NCBI RefSeq assembly: GCF_902635505.1
Contig: NC_045430.1
Location: 1,800,677 to 1,864,676, forward strand
Reading direction: 5' to 3'
DNA from: Sarcophilus harrisii
Lineage: Eukaryota > Chordata > Mammalia > Dasyuromorphia > Dasyuridae
Length of the DNA: 64,000 nucleotides
A program made the position numbers and the translations under genes. Of the stretch, positions 17,501 through 25,756 are shown in pieces; the first letter of the stretch is position 1, and each line of letters starts with the position of its first letter. A model generated the notes under the pieces. That model did no database searches. It was given only the letters and a program-made list of their open reading frames with translations, and had not been told where the DNA came from.

Positions 17501-18424
17501 GAGCTTTAGTCTGAGATAAGGGTGTGGGTGAGAACCACCAGAAAATCCATGACAGAGTCGAGGAGTGAGCCTTAAGGACCTACTTGGGATGCTAGAATTG
17601 GAGTCCAATGGACATGGGCTTGCAAGTGCTGTCACCTGCCTGCAGACCACCCAGCTCCCCTTCCAGTCCTCTTAAGGGTGCCACCCCTTCGCCTCCATGG
17701 CATGGTGGGGGCCTGCCTCCCCTCCAAGGGGTCCCTCTGCCAAGACAAAACTCCCTTTGGACACAGCCTGGACAACAGAAGGCCTGCGTAACACCAAGGG
17801 GACCAGGGAGTCCTGCACACCATGAGCAGATAACAAATGGGCAGCGCGCAGGCCACCAGGTTTCTAGTTTTCCTTAGGTAAGGAACCATAGCCACGGGGC
17901 CTCACCAACAGGCCCCTTGTCTTCACAGATTAGCACTGGCCAAAGCCTTGGCTCTCCCCTCAATGGGGCAAAGGTAATTCCCATAGATGGGGTCTTCTCC
18001 CCAAGGTGCCGTTATTGATCACTGAGGGTACAGACGCTGGGCGTGGATGCCACAGAACCAAGAGCGCGCCGCCATTGCCCACACCGGAGCCAACCCACCC
18101 ATTGGCCAGGGAAGCTTCTGCACCTTGCCTGGGGACTGCGGGAGCCCCTGGTAAAGTAGGACCATCAGTTTTAAGCCACAGGGGTCTCGGCGCACTAACC
18201 CTAAGCTCAACAAAACCCTGCCACTGGGTCCCGGAGGCTTCTTTGCCCCGCTGACCTTCCCCAACTGCTAAGTGGCCTCTGCTGACTGAGGGCGCGGGTC
18301 CAACAGCAGCCGTCAGACTTTGGAGTCCAGAGGAGAAGTTACCAGCATCTCCCCTGGGGTCCATGCGCCAGGCTGCCCTTCCCAGGAAGGAAGGCGATGG
18401 TGACACACTGTGCTGATGCTGCCC
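14536..18424. other. Convergent intergenic gap between KIAA0930 and NUP50
   Basis: About 3.9 kb, GC-rich. I can name only a MIR fragment at 14650-14745 and a MIR/L2-like tail near 15575-15625. The rest (15650-18424) is unassigned. A TGTAAATA word near 16058 and AT-richer sequence to 16150 could be the end of a longer KIAA0930 3' UTR. No gene is supported. Confidence 0.6.
14650..14745 (+). mobile_element. MIR SINE fragment
   Basis: CCCCAGGCAAGTGATTTCGT, then AGTGCCTCAGTTTGCCCATC, then TGTAAAATGGGGCTAATCAC is the forward MIR core followed by its TACCTCACAGG continuation. Well preserved for a MIR. Confidence 0.8.
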
Positions 18425-18593
18425 TGCGTTCAGTTAAAGCTTTTTATTGGCCATAGTAATTTTCCCCGACAATACCTTTCAGAATACCTGTACGTTCTTA
18501 GAATGTCAAAGTAGAAAGTTAAGAATAAAAGGAATAAGTTTAAGGGAAAAAAGCAGCAACTTGGCAAACGAGTCTCTGCACCCGTGAACGCCT
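18425..18593 (-). other. NUP50: NUP50 3' untranslated region (short form)
   Basis: About 170 bases on the minus strand from the TGA stop to just beyond the AATAAA complement at 18443-18448. AT-richer than its surroundings. Human NUP50 has much longer 3' UTR forms, so a downstream site could also be used. Confidence 0.6.
18443..18448 (-). terminator. Poly(A) signal AATAAA for NUP50
   Basis: TTTATT on the + strand, read CCAATAAAAAGC on the minus strand, lies about 145 bases after the NUP50 stop codon. It is the first canonical signal on that strand. Confidence 0.75.
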
Positions 18594-18796
18594 TCACACT
18601 TCCTTCTTCTCCTGCAGGATTTTGTGCAGTTCATCGGCGTCCTCGGTGGTCTTGACCCGGATGAGCATCGTCACGGGGACTGTGGCGCTCTTCTCGTTGA
18701 TGGGAGGGTTGGGGACACAGACGATGAGCACGTTGTTCTTGCCAGTTCGGGAGCAGGGCATGTTGGGTGGAACCAGGACGTTCAGGAGTATGTTAC
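18594..18796 (-). CDS. NUP50: NUP50 last coding exon, RanBD1 part 2 and stop
   Basis: Reads [20 protein letters not shown], then [20 protein letters not shown] and ends [13 protein letters not shown] with TGA at 18594-18596. It matches the human C-terminus apart from conservative changes. Confidence 0.97.
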
Positions 18797-21700
18797 CTGC
18801 ATGTCAATGGAGAAGGGGCCATGAGATGCCCCCCTGGCCAGAAGGGTGGATCCACAGACAAAGGTCCCTTCCCCCTCCCCCCGGCCTGCTGAGTTGGGCT
18901 TTTTCACCTCTCTCCTAAGGTGCAGCCTGGCCCTCGGAGGTGGAGGGCTCATGCCACCCCCCTAACCCTTAGAGCCCTGGGCTTCCTGGCCGTTGGTCCG
19001 TGCCAGCATCCCCTCTATGTCCTGCAGTGGAGGCCCTGGGGGTGTGACGCTCACCTCGCCCCAAGTCCTAATGGCAGGCCAATACTACACACCCAAGGGA
19101 CCCAGGATGCCCAGGTCACAGACATTTTGCTCAGTTACTTGCTCTGGAGACCCAAGATCCAAACTCATTGGCTTTCAGCCAGTAAGCTGCGGTCCGTGCC
19201 CCTTGTCCTAGGAGACTGCCCACCCGGCACAGCAGACTAGTGCAGAGGGCCGGAAGGAAATCTTACCCACTGGCCAGGTTCTGACTACCTCCTACCCCTA
19301 GGCCTCCTAGGTCGAAGGTCAGAGGCTTCAGGCCCCAACTCATCCAGGGCAGGAGCCCCACAGCACTGGCGCATTTCTAAGAGGCAGGATGGCGGCTTCA
19401 AGGCCTGCATCATTTCTCCCATCTGAAAGCCTGGGTTTAACAAAGGCCTTTGCCATTCCACTAAGGGCCATGCAGCTGGGGGCCCACGGGCCATTCCCCT
19501 CTTCAGAGAGAGCCAGCCCTTCATCACGGGTCACTCACCTAAATTGGTATCAGCTCGAACCAGAAGTTGGGTCTTCTGATTGGCGGCAGGTTTCAAGTGC
19601 AGTGTGCCCACACCCTTCTCTTTGAACTCATTATCTTTTTTGTAAAAGAGTTTGCACCTGGGGAGAAAGTCAATAAAAAGCATGATCTGGGAGAGCTCGG
19701 TGGTCCAAGTGGAGGGAGGTCCCTGGGAGCACGAAGGCCAAGGCCGAGGCCGACCGGGTCTGGCCACCTTCTTCTTTCAGGGCCTGCTCGGCGGCCCCGG
19801 CCCCATCCTCACCCTGGGCCTCTTGCCCGATGGCTTCTTCACTGCTGCCTCCCGCTGACCCTGCAGGACCACTCCTGGGCGGCCACAGTGGGCTCTGGGC
19901 CCCTGGCACTCGGCCTTTCTGCCTGTGTCCTACAGGGAGCGGTCACTAAGCCACCTCAAGGAGCCCCTAGACCTCGCTGTCCCCAAACTGCTTCTGGTGA
20001 CTCGGGACAACGGACCTCGAGGGGCCGCCAAGAGGCTTCCTGCTGATCCCTGTCTCCACTTCTGTCCTTGGTGCTGGCGCCGAGGCTCAGGGCACCGAGG
20101 ACCCAGCCGCCTCCACGTCACGGGAGGCTGGCGCAGTGGCCGAGGTTTTCCTCACGGCCGTGGCCTCCCCTCGGCCAGCCTTGTGGGCCCCTTCCAGCGT
20201 GAGGCCGGGGACTCTGAGGTGTCAGGTCTGGCTCAGAACGGGCCAGGGTGACAGGTCGGCAGTGCAGCCCTTCCCCTCAAGGGCTATCTTGATGCTTGTG
20301 CGACTGGAGATGTGTGTAGGTACCACCACCACCAAGAGAAGCCACATCAATGAACTGGAGACGTGCACGAGGGGCAGCAGCAAAGGTGCGAGTCTCGAGA
20401 ATGGGACACACTGGGCAAGGAGCCCAACAAGACGGGGCCACCCAGACCCCAGACGCGTTTCCGAGCTGTGGCTCTCAGGGGGGTATACAGAGGTCCGGCT
20501 TGCGGCCGATCGAGTGCGCTGCCCAGGCCCGCCGCTGTGAGCTTAGACCCAAATGGGCAGGGAGAAAATCGCCTCAGAGAAGAGCTGAAACCGGCGAGAG
20601 CAGCAGCAGAGACGGCTGGACGTCCCGGGAGAGGAACTTCAGCAGAGGCTGGGAAGGAGGCCCAGGGCGCTCAGCTGCGGGTCACGCGCCCTCAGCCGGG
20701 AAAGCCGACCTCTGTGGTGGGAGGAGGCCGTGGCCGGACGGGACAGAGATCAAGGAGGAATTCACAGGAGAGCCCGTTTGAGAGAAGCTCAGTGGAGACA
20801 AGAAACAGGAGAGGAGGCTAGAGACCACCTGGACAGAAAGAAAGCAACGAGGATTTCTGGAAAAAACACCCCAAGCCTATCCTGAACGTCGGTGCCCACA
20901 GGGACGGGGGCTTCCCCCACTCTCGCGCCTTGGCGGCTGCGTGGACACCAGACTGGAACAGGTAAAGATGGCGGGCAAGAGGCCAGATAAAGGGCGCGCA
21001 TGTAAGAGTGGAGGACGGAAGGGACAGGAGAGGGCGACGCTGTGAAGCATGAAGCATAATCTTGACATGTGGGGTTGGGACGGCGAGGGAACGAGGCATG
21101 GTGGGGATATCCCAGGCCTGAAGGCACAGGAGGCCTTGGGGACAAAAGTCACGACCCCCTCTTGGGACAGGCCGAGCTTGCCACTGTGTGCATTGAGCTA
21201 CCGGGGCTGGGGACACTCCTGAGGAACCCAGGAAGGGAGGAGGAAGAATGGGAACTCATTCAGGCTGAGGGGGCGCAGCGGCGGCGGCAGAAGACAGAGC
21301 AAAGGCTGCCAAAGACCACCCTGTGCCAAGGGCACTCTGGGGTGCTTTGGGAAAGGCAGCGCTGCTGCCGGACAGCTGAAAAGATGACCCAGGGACTCGT
21401 GGGTTCTAGCAGGTTGTTTTCTTTCCTTAGCCCTGGTGTACACCGCCTTGGAATGGGACCCAATTCTTTGTCTGTGAACGTCCTAGCCTCCATTTGGCCA
21501 CTTCCCACCAGAGCTCAGAGGCCGCTTATTGTTTCCAGGCCTGAAACAAGGGAGCGAATCCCTGGAGGTGCCTCCTGCTCTAAAGCTCTGGCTCAAGGGT
21601 TTTACTGGGGAAAGGGACTAGCCATCCTTCAGTGTAGACGCAAGAAATGGGAAGCTGGACAGGACGGGGAGCCTTGGCTCTGGATGCAGACACTTTAGAC

Positions 21701-24650
21701 CACAGAAGGGGCGGTGGAGCCACTCCAGCCCTTAAAATGAGGGCTGCCATGAGATCCTGCTGATCCAGGCTCGGGACCCTCTTCCCCAAGCTCCCTTGCA
21801 GCCATGCCCTACTCCTGGGATCCTCAAAAGCTCCCCTTCTCCCCCAGTCACAGCCCCGTGGCGCCAGTTTCCCACTGCCTCCTCCCCCCACACTTCTGGA
21901 GACGACCGCGGGGGGGGGGCAGCCCTCTCAGCTCCAGGGTGGGAGCCGGGGACACCAGAAGGATTCACCATTTGCTGAACTGAACACAAGGACACTTTCA
22001 TTTCCCAAAAGGAAAAAAACCCACCCGGTTCTTTCAAGCATGACAGCCTCGGACGCCTTCCAGAGGCTGGACTTACTTCTTGGAGTAAAAAGCATCCTCC
22101 TCTTTGACTTCTGTCACGATCACTTTAGGGGGCTCCTCACTCTCTTCCTCTTCAGCACCTTAGACAGAACCCAGCCACAGGTAAGGCACGGCCCTGCCCT
22201 TCCCCGACTTGCCCCTCCACCCACTGGGCCTCTTCACTGAACCCCAGATTTGGCTAAGACTCGCCTCTGAGGCACCATGGCTCCCTGGTCCTGCCCTGTG
22301 CCCGGGACCATGAGGGGCTCACCCAGCCCCCCCTCCCCACCAGCACAGTGACCAGACTCCCCTTGAGGCACTACCTTTGCTGTCGCCAGCTGTTGCATCT
22401 GTGTGGCCCTCTGGCATTTTGGGGGAGAAGGAGACGGGGCTCGCCTGAGTCACGTCTTTGCCAAAAATGCCTGCATTTCCTGGAGAGAAGGAGAAGTTTG
22501 CCATTGGGCCAGAGCCCAGGGGGCCCAGGGCTGAGCTGTCGACCTTCCGGCCAAAGTGAAAGGAGGCGGCAGATGCCGCCGCCAGGGCCGGGGTCAGTTT
22601 CTTCTCCACTGATGCTTCGGTGCGCTTCTCCGCTGCCCCCTCGGCTTTGTCTGGGTGAAACAGAAAGGGGGAGTCTTGGGCTTTCTGGGATGGCCCCAGG
22701 ACAGCGGGCCCAGGCACAGTCCCGAACGGCTGCCGGCCGGCTTCTCTCTCTGAGCTGCTGTCGCTGCTGTTGCCGGGCATCTGCTCGATGCTCGTGAGGT
22801 ATCTCTCGTAGTCTTTGAAGATGGGAGTCAGGTCGCAGAGGGGGTTGGTGTCCACGTGCTTGACGATCCAGTCGCGCACGGAGCAGTTTAAGGCGGCGAG
22901 CTGTCGATGGTAGGCACTGGCGCTACAGGCCTTGCCCTGGGTGCTGTGGCTGGAGGACGAGGAAGGCTGCTGGCTGTCCCCGTTGGTCTTGAGGTCAGCG
23001 GCCTTCTTGTCTGCCCCCAAGGAAGCCGTCGGGCCATTGACTGTGCCACGGCCTGTTCGGAAGAAAGGGGTCTTTGGAGCAAAGGGTACCCATGCCCGCA
23101 ACCTCCCCCGGCCTCCCAAACCAAGGACACAGGCACTACTGACGACGTTTCCCGAGGGAGGACTCGTGCAGAAAGGACCTAGACACACTCTGTGGCCATC
23201 TCTGTCGGAAACACCTCCTTGGTTGGCACCTGCCCCTTGCCCACAAAGTCCGTTTCATGGCTGGCTCTCCACACAGGCCTTGCTACACTTGCCCCTCCCA
23301 GCGGACAGTACAGAAGTGACCCCAAGGGGCACAGCCGCGGCTTTCCTCCCATCTGATGGGCCTCCAAATCTACCGACAGGACCTTTGATGTGCTAACGAA
23401 TCCCCAACTCCATCTCCCTACAACCTCGGCAACGATTAGGGGGCGGTCAGGTTGGCCACAAGCGGGCTGGGGGGAGCTGGGCTCCAGCGGGGGGCTCTTC
23501 AAGGGGGAGGCGTGTTAGGGAGACTCACCAAAGACCACCTTCTTTTCTACTGCGGCCTTGGTGAGGGCCAGGGTGGGCACAGAAGCCATGCTGCTGCCGT
23601 TGGACAGGCCTTCCAGAGTCTTGATGCTGGTGCCATTGCCGAAGCCAGAGAGCCCTCCTCCTCCTCCCGGAGGTAAGACCAAGCCTTTGAACCCTTTAAA
23701 AGCTCCTCCGCTTTCACACTGAAAGGCAGACAGAAGGGCCATTACAGCTGGCCCACAGGCGGGGTCCCCCAGCCCCTCTCGCTGCGCTGCCATCCCCGGG
23801 GATCCCCAGGCAGAGGCGCGAGGAGCAGACCAGGGAAGCGGGGAGCCCCGAGTCCCAGCACCCCCAGGACTCCTCTTCTCCAAGCCCCGCTACTCCCCAC
23901 GGCCCCAGACAACGGCCCCGACGCCTCGCTCCCCTCCAGACTCGTCACCCAGGGCTCGGCATAAAGCCCGGCCGCAATAGCGAGTCGCCGTCCGGCACTG
24001 CCGCCTGTCCCGTTCTGCTCGCCCGCCCGCTTCCCCGTGTCCCCGGGGCCCCCCCCCGGCCCGGCAGCGACCAGCGCCCCCTCCCCGAGGGGCCCGGGCG
24101 CCCCTGCTCACCGGTTACCGCTTAACATCGGATAACTTCCCGCAGCTCAGCCCCCCACGCTACTCCCACCAGCCCCAGAGGGAAGCGCTCGCGGTTCCCC
24201 GGGAAACCGCCGGGACACGACCTCGGCGCGCCGGCTCCCTCTGCGCCCAAGCCCCACAGTCCCGGCTCCCAGCCCGGAGGGCAGGGGGGCCGGGCAGGCC
24301 GCGGGCTCACCTCGGGGACCGCGGCCCGGCGCTTCGCCTTCTTGATGGCTCTGTTCTTCAAGACCTCCTCGCTGGCCACCGAGAACGTGCCCACCTGCGG
24401 GGGAGGGGGAGTGAGGGGACCGCCAAGGCAGAGGGGGAGGGGACCGCCAAGGCAGAGGGGGAGGGGACCGCCAAGGCAGAGGGGGAGGGGACCGCCAAGG
24501 CAGAGGGGGAGGGGACGCGCCGCCTCCCGGCCCCCCCGCCCCCCCCGCAGAGCGGGGGCTCCCGCCCCGGGCCCCCCGCACCTCCTCCGCGTCATCCTCC
24601 TGGTCCCAGTTCCGGTCTGTCAGCTCCTTCTCCGCGATCCTCTTGGCCAT
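18594..24650 (-). CDS. NUP50: NUP50, nuclear pore FG-nucleoporin with Ran-binding domain, complete
   Basis: Minus-strand exons joined by GT-AG borders: 24582-24650, 24311-24394, 23529-23718, 22375-23052, 22077-22158, 19539-19657 and 18594-18796. They total 1425 nt: 474 codons plus TGA, against 468 aa in human. Nup50 is a mobile nucleoporin on the nuclear side of the pore. It binds importin-alpha through its N-terminus, helps release cargo, and binds importin-beta and RanGTP. Visible here are the N-terminal importin-alpha segment ([15 protein letters not shown], then basic [10 protein letters not shown] at about 37-46), scattered FG motifs (SGFG, VFG, PFG, HFG, IFG) in residues 60-330, a conserved middle block ([26 protein letters not shown]), and the C-terminal RanBD1 domain from about 345 ([45 protein letters not shown]). 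The start codon has a good context (ACCATGG). The poly-Gly run and Ala-rich stretches reflect local GC bias. Confidence 0.98.
19539..19657 (-). CDS. NUP50: NUP50 coding exon, RanBD1 part 1
   Basis: A 119-bp exon reading [20 protein letters not shown], then [19 protein letters not shown]. This is the beta-rich core of the Ran-binding domain. The donor is GTGAGT. Confidence 0.96.
19658..22076 (-). other. NUP50 intron between linker exon and RanBD1 exon
   Basis: A 2.4 kb intron. The 20330-21100 part is CpG-containing and purine-rich with several open frames in both directions, none recognisable as a protein. I see no clear transposon in it. It may be an old insertion that I cannot name. Confidence 0.5.
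22077..22158 (-). CDS. NUP50: NUP50 coding exon, acidic linker before RanBD
   Basis: An 82-bp exon reading [20 protein letters not shown] and then DAFYSK. It leads into the Ran-binding domain. The donor is GTAAGT. Confidence 0.95.
22375..23052 (-). CDS. NUP50: NUP50 large central exon
   Basis: A 678-bp exon that starts with two bases of a codon and ends with one. It carries the [10 protein letters not shown] Ser run, the conserved [15 protein letters not shown] block, [14 protein letters not shown], and the loosely conserved Ser/Ala-rich part with PFG, HFG and IFG motifs. Its lower similarity to human in the FG part is usual for disordered nucleoporin segments. Confidence 0.96.
23529..23718 (-). 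CDS. NUP50: NUP50 coding exon, first FG segment
   Basis: A 190-bp exon encoding [17 protein letters not shown], a five-Gly run, LSGFGNG, and then LEGLSNGSS to KKVVF. It ends one base into the Gly codon of VFG. The Gly run is longer than in my recollection of human NUP50. Confidence 0.95.
24311..24394 (-). CDS. NUP50: NUP50 coding exon, basic NLS-like segment
   Basis: An 84-bp phase-0 exon encoding [20 protein letters not shown] and then KRRAAVPE. The basic run is the second importin-alpha contact known for Nup50. The acceptor directly follows a 24-bp tandem repeat. Confidence 0.96.
24418..24513. repeat. 24-bp tandem repeat, four copies, in NUP50 intron 2
   Basis: The unit ACCGCCAAGGCAGAGG plus GGGAGGGG recurs with an exact 24-bp period (CGCCAAGG at 24421, 24445, 24469 and 24493). 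It fills about half of the 187-bp intron and ends about 25 bases from the next exon's acceptor. In the transcript it is C/T-rich. Confidence 0.93.
24582..24650 (-). CDS. NUP50: NUP50 first coding exon
   Basis: The exon spans 24582-24660, with only 10 bases of leader before ATG (24648-24650). It encodes the 23-residue importin-alpha-binding head [15 protein letters not shown] plus DQEDDAEE and ends in phase 0. The acceptor is cgcccag; the donor is GTGCGG, weaker than the others. Confidence 0.96.
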
Positions 24651-24850
24651 GGTTTTGTACCTGGGCGGGGGAGGGAGGCCGCGTGAGGCGGGGCCTCAGG
24701 GCCGAGCTCCCCAGGCCCCGGACGCTGTGCGGCCCTCCAGGCCCCAAGGCCCGCCCCGGCCGGCTCGCCCCGGTGCCCCCCCTCCCCGGCCCCGGCCCCG
24801 GCCCTCCCCCGGCCGCGCCGCGCGCCCGGGACCCCGCCGGGCCGCCTCAC

Positions 24851-25045
24851 CTGCGGGACGGCTCCTCGTCTCTCCCCGGGCCTGGCTGCGCAGCATCGCC
24901 CCGGGCGCCTCCGCCTCCGCCTCAGCCCGAGCAGGCGGCCGCGCGGGTCCGCATCTCGCGCGCAGCCCCCGGGCGCGGGGCTGGGGGGGCGGCGCGGGGA
25001 GGGGGGGGGGGGGCGCGAGTGACTAGAGCGTACCCGGAAAGATGC
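24851..25045 (-). other. NUP50: NUP50 untranslated first exon (5' end estimated)
   Basis: A donor GTGAGG at 24849-24850 (read on the minus strand after CCCGCAG) matches the acceptor at 24661-24662, giving an untranslated exon 1 spliced 10 bases before the ATG. The upstream limit is a guess from the CpG-rich, ETS-like CGGAAAG region near 25035. Confidence 0.55.
24976..25017 (+). promoter_or_regulatory. G-run cluster, potential G-quadruplex, near NUP50 start
   Basis: The + strand carries runs of 4, 7, 4 and 12 G within about 42 bases (GGGGCTGGGGGGG, then GGGGAGGGG and more). This is the template strand of NUP50. The sequence meets the simple four-tract G-quadruplex pattern; folding is not shown. 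Confidence 0.6.
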
Positions 25046-25424
25046 GCGTCCGGCAGCCGCGGCGTCGCCTCTTCTGACGCGCAAGCGCCGCCTTCTGGGC
25101 TCAGCGCGCAGGCGCCGCGTCCCGCCGCACGACGCTACGCAGGCGCTCCAACGGTCGCAACGGCCGCTCGCGCGCCACGAGGCCTCTCTCCTCCCTTCAA
25201 CCCGGCTCCGGAGGGGCCGTTGGGCGGAAGGGCGGGAAGGAGGGCGTGCCGTGCGTACGTGCCCTGCGTACGTCAGCCGACGTCCACGTGACCTCTCCGC
25301 CGCTGTCTGGGAGACGGACCGGATGTGGGGAGAAGAGGGCGCCGTCATTCCCTGAACGTTTAGCCAATCGCGGAGCGGCGGCCGAAAGTGGGGACGGAGC
25401 CCGCCCCAGTTCTCCTAGTGTTTA

Positions 25425-25756
25425 GGACACACCGAGATACTCAGGAGGAGCTTGTCTCTAATGTGACAACCCATTTCACAGACAGTTGACTGAGGTGCAA
25501 AAGCGCTTAAGGACGTTCTGGCGGCTACAGCCCCATTTTACAGACGGAGACCCTAAGACCAATGCACCCCGTCATCCCGAGGATGCCTTAAAAACAAGGG
25601 CCAGTCCCTGCCAGATCCTGCGGGGGCGCCGGACCCTTAGGGCCGAGGGTGCACAGGACTCCCCCATGAGCAGCGGGGCTCCTCCCCACGCTGCTGGGGC
25701 TTGGCGTGCCGAGCAAGGAGCAGGGGCTCCGCGGGCCGCATCAGGCCGCTCAGACA
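25425..25756. other. Spacer between NUP50 CpG island and the 43-bp array, with MIR-like pieces
   Basis: CCCATTTCACAGACAGTTGA and CCCCATTTTACAGACGGAGA look like two reverse MIR cores, nearly side by side. The rest is GC-rich and unassigned. Confidence 0.5.

Larger units (their letters stand above)
23780..25420. promoter_or_regulatory. CpG island with the NUP50 promoter, probably bidirectional
   Basis: Dense CpG by eye across exons 1-3 and upstream. Candidate sites are a CRE-like TACGTCAG near 25269, an E-box CACGTG at 25285-25290, two TGCGTACGT words near 25252 and 25266, and CCAAT at 25364-25368. In human a divergent non-coding transcript starts opposite NUP50, and the same may hold here (inference). 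Confidence 0.75.

Noticed and set aside
24147-24650. Unspliced 167-codon frame beginning with the NUP50 start
   Set aside because: It reads through the exon donor into the 24-bp repeat and on into intron; the spliced frame matches NUP50.
24620-25348. 242-codon minus-strand frame at the NUP50 CpG island
   Set aside because: Arg/Pro/Ala-rich and crosses the NUP50 exon 1 donor and start region out of frame; a CpG-island shadow.
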